NCBI GenBank assembly: GCA_022575985.1
Contig: JAKSXM010000282.1
Location: 62,001-126,000, forward strand
Length of the DNA stretch: 64,000 nt
Direction of reading: 5' to 3'
Source: Anagrus nilaparvatae
Lineage: Eukaryota; Arthropoda; Insecta; Hymenoptera; Mymaridae
Numbering within the stretch: the first letter of the stretch is position 1; each line of letters opens with the position of its first letter. Made by a program: the position numbers and the translations under genes. The notes beneath the pieces were generated by a model. That model saw nothing but the letters and a program-made list of their open reading frames with translations, was not told where the DNA came from and did no database searches. This document shows, piece after piece, positions 1 through 10,720 of this stretch.

Positions 1-591
1 AGTAACCCTAAAACTCTTGCAGAAGCTGTTAATTTTGCCATACAATTAGAAGGCAGGAACGAAGCCAATATATATCGGGAAAAATTTAAAAATAAGACAA
101 AATCTACTATGATAAATAAAAGAAATGATAATTATGACTCGGATTCGGATAATGATTTAAGAGAATACATAGTCAGAGCTGCAACGGCTACAAGAACTAT
201 ATGTGGTTTTTGTAAATCAACCCTTCACGAATCGAAGAACTGTTCTGGTTTACCAAAAATTATTGATTTAATTCAATCACTTAATATAAATAATAATAAT
301 AGTATCAGTACAATGAGTACAAATCGTAATATTATGCCAAATATTGATATTCCAGTGGCAAGGATTAACCCTAACAATCATTATAACAGGGATAACTTTA
401 CGAATAATAGATTTGATTATAACCGAAAAACATCCCACGGGATCCAGGAGTATCCTGAATCGCCATCAACATCAATTAAAGGGGCGAAAGCGCACAACAT
501 CAAGAAACAACATTTAACCGAAAGGGTTAAATATATAACACTTTACCGAAAAAGACTACCCCATATAGAAAACTACCGGACTATCGATTGA
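1..591 (+). pseudogene. LTR-retroelement Gag fragment, C-terminal part with CCHC knuckle
   Basis: An open frame runs from the window edge to 591. Its start matches a Gag segment that recurs in this region (NP..L.EAVNFAI.LEGR). It continues through an acidic DSDSD stretch and LREYIVRA to a zinc knuckle of pattern C-x2-C-x4-H-x4-C at about 202-243 (CGFC...H....C). CCHC knuckles bind the element's RNA in Gag proteins. From about 428 the frame runs into the leader repeat seen again at 3808 and 8071, so the last ~55 codons are read-through of non-coding repeat, not Gag. No pol follows. Related Gag pieces lie at 2482, 3930, 8850, 16515 and 18970. I treat this as a broken copy. The left end is cut by the window. 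Confidence 0.6.
428..545 (+). repeat. Leader repeat, copy 1
   Basis: About 115 bp beginning AAAACATCCCACGGGATCC and ending in a GGGTTAAATA-type motif. It is nearly the same as 3808-3925 and 8071-8185. At those two sites it directly follows an LTR-like segment ending CCTTTCCG, so it is probably the 5' untranslated leader of the gag-bearing element. Here it is fused to the end of a Gag fragment with no LTR in between, which suggests recombination or deletion. Confidence 0.65.
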
Positions 592-639
592 TATTTTCCC
601 TCTCTATTATGTAAATAATAGAAAACCGCCTGCTCAGAA

Positions 640-955
640 ATGAAAGATCCGCCTAAGAAAGCTTTTTCTCTACCTAGCATGGTTGTAATCCATTTCATTC
701 ACGCAAATTCCGCATACTATATATTCTGAGCTTTTCTCTGAAAAGCTCAGTTAGCCGAGAGAAAGCGACACTGCTACTCTTAGTTTCCAGGAGTAATAGA
801 ATAAGCTTTCTTAAGACATCTAACGCGTTATCTCAATTAAAGCCATCCAGTAGTTTGTATTAAAGTCTTTCTTGATCAAGTATAAAATAAACTTAAAGTC
901 TAATAATAAAAGCTCGGTGTACAAAATTATTCTAAGAACCCTACTTATCCGTGAA
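640..955 (+). repeat. LTR-like segment (TATA plus polyA signal)
   Basis: Contains a TATA-like ACTATATATTC near 716 and two AATAAA signals at 886-891 and 905-910, followed by a leader-like segment. A related sequence lies in inverted orientation at 18525-18930 (shared AAAGCTCGGTGTAC and the GGCCCAGTCA area). The order promoter, polyA signal, leader is that of a degraded LTR. Boundaries are estimates. Confidence 0.4.
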
Positions 956-1190
956 AACGACAAAAAAGGCCCAGTCAGTCTTCAGAATCGCCACATAAGA
1001 AAAGAGTGAAAGCAAATAACATCGCAGAGATCATAAGTCACATTTTCCCATCTGCCAAATTCGTGACAGCGAGATGAATCGATATCTTTTCGAGACAAAA
1101 TTTCAAAAAGGACAATATTAACAATGATAACTAAAAGAAATAATAACTATGATTCAGATTCTGATGAAGATGTGAGAATTATTGGCCTTC
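956..1190 (+). pseudogene. Leader variant followed by a short Gag remnant
   Basis: 956-1060 is a diverged leader (AGAATCGCCACATAAG, GTGAAAGCAAATAACATC). At 1124-1180 a short open piece starting MITKRNNNYDSDSD repeats the acidic part of the Gag fragment at 109-150, then is lost. This is a truncated LTR-leader-gag unit. The next 300 bases to about 1490 show no recognisable gene. Confidence 0.4.
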
Positions 1191-1489
1191 CTAATATATA
1201 GTATTTTAACTTTTCAATCATACTTATAAAACGCCAGACACATAACAGCTTACACTAGATACAATAACAATTTACATTCCTAAAAATCAATACGTGGTTA
1301 AAGGACATTGGTCGAATAAGATAACAAATTGATACGAAGCTTTGATAATACAGCCCCCTCAGAAAGAAAATGCTCTAAGCTAATCCAATCAGAATACAAC
1401 CTTCAAAACTAAGGCTAACCAATGAACGTTTTATTTTCGTCGGCCATCATGATAAACATTAACTAATTAGAATTATATGTAGGAGAAGA

Positions 1490-1825
1490 TACAAATTTAT
1501 CTAAACTAAATCCTTATAGGACCGCACTAATACGCGAATATATAAGCAGAGCCCATACGGAGAAAGCTCACTTCTAGGGAGTTTACGAACGACTAACTAT
1601 CGTATCATAGACTACTGAGTAAAACTGCGTACTCACCGTCGCGTTGCTCATACTTCGGGTCAACACTATAGTCGCGCACTTTTGTTGAATTCCACTTTGA
1701 GCGAAACTTGTAAAGACTTTCTTGGTACACATATTTTAACTAAATAAAAGCACTCAGTTAACTTTAAAGCACAAGTGTATAATTATTTTATATAACCTAA
1801 ATTCCGCAAATTTTCCTTCCGCAAA
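1490..1825 (+). repeat. LTR-like segment
   Basis: TATATAAG at 1539-1546, AATAAA at 1743-1748, and an end of the TTTTCCTTCCGC type (1811-1822) like the ends of the other LTR-like segments. A diverged leader follows (ATGGTCCAGCC, AAAACAGTGAAAGCC). It is related to the segments at 3540 and 7857 by layout more than by close identity. Confidence 0.45.
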
Positions 1826-1924
1826 TATACCAAATCATGGTCCAGCCGAATCAAGACGCTAAAACAGTGAAAGCCAACCAATATCAATGAAGTCATCATA
1901 CCATTTGTCTACAATTGGTCAACT

Positions 1925-2215
1925 ACCCAAAAACGTAACAAATTGGTTTCCGACACCAGGTCTGGTGGAAGGTTAAATAGGAGTTTCCAGGAACAAGGAG
2001 GAATGGGACTGGAATAAAACTCATAGTAAGCAAGGACAGTGGACTAAAGTTGTTATGGAGAATTACTTCAAGGAGGAATTTGAATAAATTTTACCTGTAG
2101 GAGCCCTCCAAAGAGAACGGCACTTCCAAACTTCTGATGGAGATCCAGTTCATCATAGTGAACACTTTATAAGAGATAAGTATAAAAATTTTATATTTTC
2201 TTTGCATCGTTTATA
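1925..2215 (+). pseudogene. Unidentified coding remnant downstream of a leader
   Basis: In one frame this reads as protein-like sequence (NWFPTPGLVEG, later NKEEWDWNKTHSKQGQW, and a tail HFIRDKYKNFIF) broken by stops. A cognate tail, DFVRDKYKIIFM, occurs at about 8320-8360 after another leader copy. It is therefore a repeated component of these elements rather than chance coding. I do not recognise the family. Confidence 0.3.
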
Positions 2216-2481
2216 GTAAAAATATAATTCACACACATAGAAAATAGTTAGATGAAACATTAATATCTGCATGCGATAAACAGAAAGATAATCGACTATG
2301 AATGATAAAAGCGATGTTTTCTATAATTATTTAGAAAAATAACTTGACTAAATTAGAATTTCTATTAAAAAGAAAGAACTTTCAATAAATATAAAAATAA
2401 TGTAAACAATGTAAGATTTTTAGAATGCTAATAACGGTTTCATAGCGATAAATGCATTGATCCATAGAAAATTGCTAAAAA

Positions 2482-2750
2482 TATGAGTAATGAGAATAAG
2501 AATAATTGGAGAGATAGCCAAGAGCAATTTAAAACAGATTCTTCCCCAAATAATAGTCTTGAAAATACTGTAAAAGATGATAAAATTAAATGACCGAATA
2601 CAAGTTATTCTGTAATACCGGACGATAAATTTGAAGAGATTAGTAAAGCAAATAAAGAGTTACTTTTGCCCAAATCAAAACTTCATTTTGGTAAAAGCTT
2701 GGAAAAAAATACATGGTCAAGAAATACAGAAAAAATTAAATTCTAAGAGT
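2482..2750 (+). pseudogene. Gag N-terminal fragment
   Basis: Begins MSNENKNNWRDS and, after an in-frame stop, continues with SYSVIPDDKFEEISKANKEL and KSKLHFGK. The same segments occur at 3950 (SDAEFENTFKT), 8850 (MDTTANKNWRDT, then VIPDNAFKT) and 16700 (SDTEFDNIFKTARDLL...KLHFG). This is the amino end of the Gag family found across 1-19 kb. It ends in stops before any capsid-like part, and the LTR-like region with the minisatellite follows. Confidence 0.5.
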
Positions 2751-2922
2751 AAGCCCTATTGATCTAATAAAAGAAAATACGGGCGGATTATTAATTAAGG
2801 ACCTAATATACCCCTTATTTTTGCCAAATGCATATTACAATATCTTCACAAAATTTACCTTTGATGATAACTATGTCTGGACTCATATTTTTATTAACCC
2901 ACTCTTTTATTGCTATTACAAT

Positions 2923-3350
2923 GTCTAGACACATAAATACTGATTTTCCTTAACCTTATTATAAAAGATATTATCACGTAATACATAAAAAGTCTAGACA
3001 CATAAATAATGATTTTTTCTCAACCTTATTATAAAAGATATTATCACGTAATACATAAAAAGTCTAGACACATAAATAATGATTTTTCCTCAACCTTATA
3101 GTAAAAGATATTATCACGTAACATATAAAAAGTCTAGACACATAAATAATGATTTTCCCTCAACCTTATTATAAAAGATATTATCACGTTACATATAGAA
3201 AGTCTAGACACATTATAAAAGACATTATCACGTAACACATAAAAAGTCTAGACACATAAATAAATATATTAACCAGTCTATATTACATAGCAATAACACG
3301 AGTTTCCTATTAAAGAAGGTCTAGACACATAAACAATGATATTATCACGT
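2923..3350 (+). repeat. 70-bp minisatellite, about 6 units, inside a probable LTR U3
   Basis: GTCTAGACACATAAATAATG recurs at 2923, 2992, 3062, 3132, 3202, 3246 and 3319. Four intervals are 69-70 bp, one is shortened to 44 and one is 73. Units share AACCTTATTATAAAAGATA and TTATCACGTA. The array lies about 200 bp upstream of the TATA box at 3567, so it may be a repeated enhancer block of a U3 region. Confidence 0.85.
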
Positions 3351-3539
3351 TTTCCCTATTACACACCCTATGCATAATAATCAGATTTCCATAACATAAA
3401 TTCCCATAGTCAACTCCTCACTAGAATCATACGCCCCTTAGCAACACCAATAAGAATTTCTCATTTTCTCCGCCATAATGAAAACACCCTTAGCAGCATC
3501 CCTAACAACACCAATCAAAAACAATGCATTGAACTATCC

Positions 3540-3807
3540 TGGTTTGAACCCTCCCACGAGAAAGACTATATAAATCGCTGCCTGAGCGCAGACCAGTTAG
3601 AGTGAGAGTTAGAGTTAGAGTCAGTAGAGATCGGGGTATCATACCTACAGACACACGGGCGTGCGGGCAAGTCTGTTCATTCTGGTCAATCATAAAAATC
3701 CATCGAATTAGTGTGTAGAAAAGTCAAATCTTGAACTTTGATTAAATAAAAGTATATAATTAAAGTCAGTGACTATTCAATTGAACTATTTCCTTAAAAC
3801 CTTTCCG
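3540..3807 (+). repeat. LTR-like segment, TATA to U5 end
   Basis: TATATAAA at 3567-3574 is followed by ATCGCTGCCTGAG, a GTTAGAG microrepeat (3597-3624), CGGGCGTGCGGGCAAGTCTG, AATAAA at 3745-3750, and an end at CCTTTCCG (about 3807). The same order and much of the same sequence is at 7857-8070. The 5' limit is uncertain; U3 probably reaches back to about 2.8 kb. Confidence 0.6.
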
Positions 3808-3925
3808 CAAAACATCCCACGGGATCCAGGAGTATCCTGAATCGCCATTAACATCAAGATTACGGGTGAAAGCACACAACATCAATATTCAGCATTTAAC
3901 CTAGTGGGTTAAATACATAACAGGA
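3808..3925 (+). repeat. Leader repeat, copy 2
   Basis: Starts CAAAACATCCCACGGGATCC directly after the LTR-like segment and ends GGGTTAAATACATAACA. Near-identical to 428-545 and 8071-8185. A Gag coding remnant begins immediately after it. Confidence 0.65.
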
Positions 3926-3929
3926 TCTC

Positions 3930-5560
3930 CTGATCCAAATTACTTATTGTTATCAGACGCCGAATTTGAAAATACTTTTAAAACCAGCGAAGGTTTTCTA
4001 CCATCTGCACCAAAAGCACATATTAGGAATAATTTAACACCATAAAAAGGGAAATTAACAAGGGAAATGGAAGATTATAAAGAAAGAGAAGAAAATGAAT
4101 TTAAGAAAATCAAAAGAATTTGGGATGATTACATAGCTGCTTCGGAATAGGCTGAGCCATAACAGCGTCGGGTCGCGAAGCAAAACTATAAAATTAAAAG
4201 TAGTCTGTTGTCGTTTAAGGATGCACTCCACATATTACAAGATTTTGAGGGAAAACCGGAAAATTTTTTCAGCTTCTGTAGGTCTTTAGAGAATTTATTA
4301 TTGTCCTACGGACCCAAATGTGAATCTCACATATTGCCAATGCTCCCTCGTAAGTAAAAGGTAGGGCAGCACAGATTTTCGAAGGATTTGTGCTTAGCTA
4401 CAACTGCTTACATGCTTTTATAAAAGTATTAAAGCTCTAATTTGAGGCTATGCAAGACGGTGAGACAGCTCGATCAAAATTACGAAATATTTCGCAATAC
4501 AAAAATAAACCAGTAGAAGACTATGCATTACGGGTCCAACTTTTAGAGCAAAAATTAATGACAATTTACGAAGCGTCAACCGATTTAGATCAACACAAGA
4601 AGATAGTAATAAGAAAAAGGCAAAACAAGAAGCACTAGATTGTTTTATTTTCGGGCTTAGGAGCCCATCTGCATACAGGGTATCGGCGAGAAATCCAAAA
4701 TCCTTTTCAAAAACGGTAAATTTTGCAATAAAATTAGAAGGGCGAGACGATGCTGCTTCATATTACAAAAAAATATCGAATTGCAAGTCAAAAAGTTCTT
4801 CGATTAACAAAAATTATATCAATCATGATTCGGATTCTTCTGATGGAGAGTTAAAAGAATATGTCGTAAGAGCCGTGACCGCAATTAAGGTAAATTACAT
4901 ATTTTGTAAATCCACGCAACACGAGACTAAAGCATGCCCGGGTCTACCGAAAATTATCAATCCAATTCATTCATTAAATATAAACAATAGTACTAATGTT
5001 ATTAGTAGGAATCCAAATAATAGAAATGATAACCAATTGGCTAATGCTAATATGGGAAACCTATATGACAGAGTAAATAATGAAGATAAAGTTAACAATA
5101 GAGAAAGATTTAATAATTTTAATGAGAATTCAAGATTCAATAATTTGAATGATAATTCAAGACTTAATAACTTTCGTGGTTATAATCCCGAAAGGCAGTT
5201 TTTTCGTGGTTACAATAACAGAAACTACGGACCCCAATTTCACGAAATTAATATGCGATATTATGGTAGTAATAGAAATAATTATAATACTAATTTTAAT
5301 TTGCGCCCAAATGTATTTCGAAATGTGAGAAATACAGCTCCAGGATATAGAAATGCAAATTTTTCTATGAAAAGAAATTACCAAAATCAAAATCGCTACA
5401 ACAATTATAACAATGAAAACCGAAGTTTTAATCGCAATATAAATATAAAGGAATATATAGTGAGAGCCGCTACATCCATAAAAATTGTGTGCGATTGTCG
5501 AATAGAAACTACCAGAATTAATCGCCAAATAGAAACTACCAAATTTATTTACTAAATACA
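3930..5560 (+). pseudogene. Gag pseudogene, longest copy in the array
   Basis: Begins with the LLLSDAEFENTFKT segment and passes a charged stretch (KLTREMEDYKEREENEF). It continues at about 4209 with a capsid-like part (SFKDALHILQDFEGKPENFF) in another frame, then 4450-4638 (MQDGETARSKLRNISQYKNK) and 4640-4800 (DCFIFGL...NP.S....NFAIKLEGRDDA). Frame changes and stops occur throughout. A knuckle near 4905 (FCKSTQHETKAC) has lost its first Cys. An Asn/Arg-rich tail follows, and at 5448-5497 KEYIVRAATSIKIVCDC repeats the pre-knuckle segment, so the tail is a mosaic. The layout fits retrotransposon Gag (capsid region then CCHC). No protease, RT or integrase follows; an LRR remnant does. Confidence 0.6.
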
Positions 5561-5585
5561 AACTACCATAAACAATATTAGCACA

Positions 5586-6956
5586 GTGATAACTTTACTA
5601 TATACAGTTGATATTATGCGATTAATTTACCAACTTCCAAATTTAAGAACTATAATCAATTTCTGTGGACTCACAAGGGGTCTGCGTAAATTAAATAGTT
5701 ATTTACGTAACATCTCTTTCACATTTCTGATTAGAACTATAGATTGTTCCATTATGGTCTACGGTGACCTATTTCTAACTGAAACTATTGCAACGAATGA
5801 ATTTTTAAAGATATAATTTTCAAATATGCTATGGATAAAATGAATTCTACAAAACTAAAACATAAAATAGGGATACATCTGGAACAGACAACCTTGTTTG
5901 ATATTTATTTATATAATTTTTAAAATAGATATCAATAAAAATGGTTGGTCCGATATGTTAATTCGCTGTCTTAATCGTTATGAAAATATTCATACTGTTG
6001 ACTTCGGTCATTTGATCTTTCAAGAGAGGCATGTAAAACCTCTTCTTCAACACTCTACGTGCCTAATTCAATTGTCCTTCCATTGTATAGACGCTAAATA
6101 CCATACATGGTTTTATTCGTTCCAATCCGATACGAATATCAAAAAACTATACTTATCTAACTTCTCCGTACAGAATAATGAAAACGAGATGACTAGGCAG
6201 TATTTCATTTTGACGAAAAATTGTTTAAATAGTGCTAAACTGCGCGGGAGTGTACATATATCTTTAATGATTCCAACTTGACTTAATTGCGAGTTAAATT
6301 GGCTACCTCAGATATTGGCTACCCTTTTTATTTTGGTACGGCCTCATTCGCGCTTGTTATAAATTTTAGGTAATTAACCACTTTAAAGATTCCTAATTGA
6401 AATTTAACTGATGAGGCGTTCACTGGCATATGTGATTCAAAGTATATAATGGATACCTTAGAAATAAGCGCATGTGTAGATCTATCATCTCGTAGTTTGC
6501 TGAATTGCTTATCCTATTTGAAAAATTTGTCAGGCGCATTATTAATCGTATTCCGTATATATAAATGAATTAAATGAATTCGAATTTTTAAAAGAAGAAA
6601 TTTTCCCAAAATTAAATTAGGGGTGCTACCCAACCTGTGTCGTGTAATAAAATGTGATAAATTTCTTGATCAGACTATTTCAAGATACACGAGAAGATAT
6701 CTCGAGCTTGTATTACAAATTTTATAAAAACAGCCTCCCGAGCATTTGATTGAATTTTACTGAAAAACTCCTCTTGTTCTAATAATTCGTCCATAAAATA
6801 ATCTGCATTTATACCCCCTAACTGTTCAAAGGGTACCTGACGAGGTACGCAAGTTATATATAACTCAAAAAGATCGCTGTCGCGATTTCTATCTAGAAGA
6901 TGATCAGTGCATCAGAAATGTCGACAATGACATAGATTTGTCCGTAAGCGAGTGTT
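5586..6956 (+). pseudogene. LRR family pseudogene, copy 1
   Basis: A broken coding region in pieces. 5898-6281 carries the family core (HTVDFGHLIF, then FYSFQSDTNIKKLYLSNFSV, then REYFILTKN-like and LRGSVHISL). At about 6410-6535 a typical LRR segment follows (LTDEAFTGICDS, then LEISACVDLSSRSLLNCL) of the AMN1/F-box-LRR consensus type. At about 6820-6956 a charged tail ends DNDIDLSVSEC-stop. 5586-5816 may be the amino end. LRR proteins usually act in protein binding; no F-box is visible. The copy sits between a Gag remnant and an LTR-like U5, where env would lie in a retrovirus-like element. Stops and frameshifts make it non-functional. Confidence 0.5.
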
Positions 6957-6989
6957 AATTAGTAATTCAAATAATTAGTATTTTAAGTT

Positions 6990-7215
6990 TAATATATTTT
7001 TATATGTGATACAATTATTAAATTGATGATGTACAAAATATCTAATTATAAATACTATAATTATGTGTAATAGAAATAATTGTGTATAATATTACCATTC
7101 TATAGACTAATACAATATGTAACCGAGTCTATTATTGAACTTAAAGTAAATAAAAGTGTTAATATAAAATCTGTGTAATCTTTAATTGAACGACTAACTT
7201 ATCCATTGTCCGTTC
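6990..7215 (+). repeat. LTR-like U5 region
   Basis: AT-rich sequence with AATAAA at 7149-7154 in a TTGAAC-TTAAAGTAAATAAAAGT context matching 3728-3752 and 7998-8015, ending CCATTGTCCG near 7210. I see no clear TATA box upstream. It follows the LRR tail and precedes another LRR fragment. Confidence 0.4.
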
Positions 7216-7856
7216 ATTTAAAAATCATTATCTGACCTAGATGCCCGAATTCCTGGAATATATGCAAATATTGACCATTGAAGTACACTCATTTACATTA
7301 TCCAACGCTTCCGGGCCTAAAGAATATGAATTTTACCTCCCTGAATATTCATTTACTAGTATTTGTATGCGAGGTCACATTTCATATGACCTAACAATAA
7401 TTTACCCCCAAATCTACAAATTTTAAGATTCTACACCTCAATATATCGACCCCTGTTATTCAACAACTCAATAACTCCCTCAATTTATAATCTACAGTCT
7501 TTAACTGTGTTGAGTATACCCTATAGTAACATAGGAGATACTGAACTCTCCATAATTTGCAGTAGACTTACCCTTTTAGATCAGGTAGACATAAGTGGGT
7601 GTGTATTATTAAGTTCTTACGGGTTAATGAGTTTATGTTCTCTTTCTCGTTAAGAGTGTTTATCCGTCGCTTATATTGATGTTAATTATAGTAATTTACA
7701 AATGCTATCAGGTTTAAACTATTTAGATGTTAGTTATTTAGATTTTGTGGGTTTAAGTCTATTGCTCCTAATGTCCCATCTACCCAAATTAGAAATATTA
7801 ATCTCTATAGCTTCCGAACCAGAGGATCATGAACTTCTAGTTCAAACTTTTGAAAG
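7216..7856 (+). pseudogene. LRR family pseudogene, copy 2, fused into an LTR
   Basis: Starts inside the family at CTGACCTAGATGCCC, the broken equivalent of LTWMP in copy 6. It continues FLEYMQILTIEVHSFTLSN and EYEFYLPEYSFTSICMRG, then frameshifted leucine-rich repeats (SLTVLSIPYSNIGDTELSII, LDQVDISGCVLLSSYGLMSL) and 7702-7860 (LSGLNYLDVSYLDF). The coding sequence runs directly into the LTR-like GAAAGACTATATAAATCGC at 7852. That join is either a recombination point or the natural end of the gene inside U3. Several stops and frameshifts are present. Confidence 0.5.
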
Positions 7857-8070
7857 ACTATATAAATCGCTGCCTGAGGGCAGATGAGTCAGTTGAGATT
7901 GGGGTATCACACCTACAAACACGAGCGTGCGGGCAAGTCTGTTTATCTGGTCGTACATAAATATCCATCTATTTAGTGTGTAATAAAGTTGTCTCTTGAA
8001 CTTAGACTAAATAAAATTATATAGTAAAAATCAGTGTATTTTAATTGATCTTTCTCTATAAACCTTTCCG
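7857..8070 (+). repeat. LTR-like segment, TATA to U5 end
   Basis: TATATAAA at 7859-7866, then ATCGCTGCCTGAGGGCAG, GAGCGTGCGGGCAAGTCTG, AATAAA at 8009-8014, and an end at AACCTTTCCG (8061-8070). It is the closest relative of 3567-3807 and is followed by the same leader. Confidence 0.6.
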
Positions 8071-8185
8071 AAAAACATTCCACGGGATCCAGGAGTATCC
8101 TGAATTGCCATCTACATCAATAAAAGGGGTGAAAGCGCACAACATCAAAAACAACATTTAACCAAAAGGGTTAAATACATCACAA
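8071..8185 (+). repeat. Leader repeat, copy 3
   Basis: AAAAACATTCCACGGGATCC through GGGTTAAATACATCACA, matching 428-545 and 3808-3925 almost base for base, including the internal GTGAAAGCGCACAACATCAA. Confidence 0.65.
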
Positions 8186-9048
8186 AGTTGGTTCAGGTAC
8201 TCTTTTGGGGCCTGGTGAATAGGAAGTTCAAGGACTAAGGAACTAGGACTAGGATTTTATACGCTGCACACTTATTCATATTCACTTATTTGAAGTTCTC
8301 GACAATGACGTGGCTGATCCAGCTTCTGACTTTGTAAGAGATAAGTACAAAATTATTTTTATGCTTGCTCTACATTGTTGACTACTTATTACACTAAAAC
8401 ATTATCACCGGTTTAAATTATAGAAGATTTATTATTCAAGAAAAATAAAATATATAGGATATTAGCGATTTTTTTTTTATAAAATATTAATGATATTCAA
8501 AGTCCATTAAATATATAAGTATTACTTAACGAATACTATAGTAAGAGCAGGAATTAATTCCGTTTTTCCTTCGGATTTAGTATGTTTTATCTTAAAACTT
8601 TATTCAAGATCCAAGAATGAGATAGAAAAGATTGTTATTATAAATAAAGACACATTTTATAAAAAATTTACGGATTCTAAAACAATTAATTATAATAAAA
8701 ACCGTATAATTATAAAAATATTTTGCAAAAGACGTGGATTTCAATATAAAATAGATAAATCACATTAAATTATATTAAATTATTAATAAAAATTTTTTAT
8801 ACAACTTAGATTAAATAGTTTGAGTCGTATTTATATATAAATTAGTAATAATGGATACTACCGCCAATAAAAATTGGAGGGACACAAACCAAATTTATGA
8901 CAAAGATACTACCTGGATATACCTGGTAGCCACGAAGAAATGGCTATGAAACAGATACATGACCCAAATTATATACACACTGAAGTGATACCGGATAATG
9001 CTTTTAAAACAGGGAAATCTTTCAGAAAATCTTTCGGATTTTAGAACA
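8186..9048 (+). pseudogene. Degraded element interior with Gag amino-terminal remnant
   Basis: 8186-8370 resembles the unidentified remnant at 1925-2215 (shared ...RDKYK.I). 8370-8840 is AT-rich filler with no readable gene. At 8850 MDTTANKNWRDTNQ repeats the Gag amino end, and after a frameshift PNYIHTEVIPDNAFKTGKS appears before the sequence breaks into an LRR fragment. Confidence 0.4.
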
Positions 9049-9135
9049 ATATTTTAATAGTTTATTAGTCGAACAGCCGTTTAAATTTTCTTATTACAAT
9101 TTTGAGAGAATATTTGTCTCTGGTATGGTTATATT
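9049..9135 (+). pseudogene. LRR family fragment, copy 3
   Basis: About 80 bases almost identical to 13768-13848, encoding LLVEQPFKFSYYN and RIFVSGMV of the LRR family. Sequence on both sides is unrelated to that other copy, so this is a short transplanted piece. Confidence 0.55.
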
Positions 9136-9186
9136 CTTCATGTTTAGAGGTTATTAATCGCGATTAAAGTATAATATCAATAATAC

Positions 9187-9760
9187 TTGTGAATTCATTT
9201 CGCGGCTTACCTTTCCTTTCCGAAAAATACCAATAAAGGTCCGAGAGTACCTTGCAATCGCCGATAAAAGTGAGAGCCGAACTACATCAAGAAATCAACG
9301 ATATACCATAGTTTTCGATATTTTGGCCCTTTGCCAAGATTCGTAACAGTGCCAAACCAGAGATAGCAGAAATCTTAGAAGATATAATAAAGAATACAGG
9401 TCGTTTTGAATCAAGAGGGCCTACAAAAGGCAAGAACCTACAGTTATTAATCGAAAAAGCCAAAATTTTAGGAGAATACAAGCAGTTAAGAAACCAGATT
9501 TCCCAAGAATCTAGTTTTTTCTTTTTTTTTTATAATAATAACTGTTTTAATACTAATCATAATTATATGGATTACAGATCAAGTATTGGAAGACCAAGCA
9601 GAAGGCAAAGCTTCTTACATCCCAGTAGAGGAAGAAAATTTCTTTAAGTATGATAATTTCAGACGGTGCCCTAACAGTTGGCACCGTTACATTTACATTC
9701 ATATCAATCGATCGTTGATCATCAATATGAAACTTAAGGTCGATTTGCGAAATTGAAAGC
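9187..9760 (+). repeat. U5 end, leader and module M, copy 1
   Basis: Nearly identical to 12384-12930. It contains an LTR-end CTTTCCTTTCCG (about 9211-9222), a leader (AATACCAATAAAGGTCCGAG) and a coding-like segment (about 9330-9510: KPEIAEILEDII, KGKNLQLLIEKAKIL, EYKQLRNQI). A T-rich intron-like stretch ends GATTACAG (near 9567), followed by a second coding-like piece (DQVLEDQAEGKASYIPVEEE). The protein is not recognised. The two parts resemble exons of one small gene or the start of another element's Gag. Confidence 0.5.
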
Positions 9761-10099
9761 TATTCAAATTTTAGAATCTTATTATATCTTAATACTATAT
9801 TATCAATCGCTCTTTTAATTTTTGCTTTTACAAAAAATAGAATTTAATTTCAAATATTAAATAGAATTATTTTATTATCTATCGCAATTTTAAATGTTTC
9901 ATGTATTATAGACATGCGTCGTTATGTGGTTATAAATATAAATATATAGTTGCATCTTAAAGCTGTTAAGATATATTTCATATATCTTTAGTCACGGAGC
10001 GCGAACTAACATATACACGTACATATAAAATTTATTTGTTTTTAAATTTAAGATAAGTTTTAATTAAAATTTAAAAAAAAAAAGAAGTAAACTTCAAAA

Positions 10100-10309
10100 A
10101 TGCTGGTAACTAATGATACTAATATCCGGGAGTTATTAGTGAACGGACCTTCAGAGACACATTCAGAAGCAGATTCAGAATCGGTTTATGAAGATTTATC
10201 GGTGGAATCAGTGGGAGAATTAGTACTAGATGTTTTAAATAAATTCAGAACATTGACACTTTCTGTAAGAAGGCTCTTGTTACGCTTTCAAAACAATCAC
10301 CAATTTTAA
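10100..10309 (+). CDS. Small acidic hypothetical ORF
   Basis: A 69-residue frame with ATG after AACTTCAAAA. The first half is rich in Glu, Ser and Asp (THSEADSESVYEDLSVESVG) and the second half is hydrophobic (LVLDVLNKFRTLTLSVRRL). ACATATAAAATTTA at about 10020-10032 could be a TATA box 70 bases upstream. Acidic amino ends also precede LRR copies 4 (SSSEEN...ETDWEQDE) and 5, so this may be the start of another LRR copy whose body is lost. No function is assigned. Confidence 0.3.
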   Translation: MLVTNDTNIRELLVNGPSETHSEADSESVYEDLSVESVGELVLDVLNKFRTLTLSVRRLLLRFQNNHQF

Positions 10310-10524
10310 AAGGTACGTTATTTTGCGTGATCCAATAATTTTATCCAATAATCCAATAATTTTTTTGAAATACGGAATAAAATTGTTTTTGCAGATATCA
10401 CAAAATTATCTGTTTGGTATCATATTTAATGTTTTTTCAGTTAATTTAAACAATAATACCAATAAATTATTGGATTTTTTGCTAAAGTATTTAATTAGAT
10501 TGGAAGCTATTTTATTTAAGGTAA

Positions 10525-10720
10525 GGTAAGATTTGATCAAGTATTTGAAGAACTAGCAGGAATGCAAAGCTTCTAACATCCCAGCGGAGGAAAAAAACTT
10601 CCTTAAGTAGTATAATTTCAGACAGTAGCCCTAACAGTTGGCACCATTATGTTTAAATTTATATCAATCAATCGTTGGTCAGCAATATGTAACTCAAGGT
10701 CGGTTTGCAAAATTTAAAGC
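10525..10720 (+). repeat. Module M, partial copy 2
   Basis: Repeats the second half of the segments at 9570-9740 and 12760-12930 (GATCAAGTATTTGAAGAACTAGC, GCAAAGCTTCTAACATCCC, CTAACAGTTGGCACC) at lower identity, with stop codons in the coding-like frame. Confidence 0.5.

Noticed and set aside
2923..3350. CRISPR-like array
   Set aside because: Units are contiguous ~70-bp repeats without unique spacers, and the genome is eukaryotic.
3597..3624. Telomere-like repeat
   Set aside because: GTTAGAG units are few, irregular and within a transcribed LTR-like segment.
3502..3693. Minus-strand frame with LTLTLTL
   Set aside because: It is the reverse reading of the GTTAGAG microrepeat in an LTR-like segment.
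5157..5561. 134-residue minus-strand frame
   Set aside because: Antisense of the Asn-rich Gag tail, where AAT-rich codons read as Ile/Val on the other strand.
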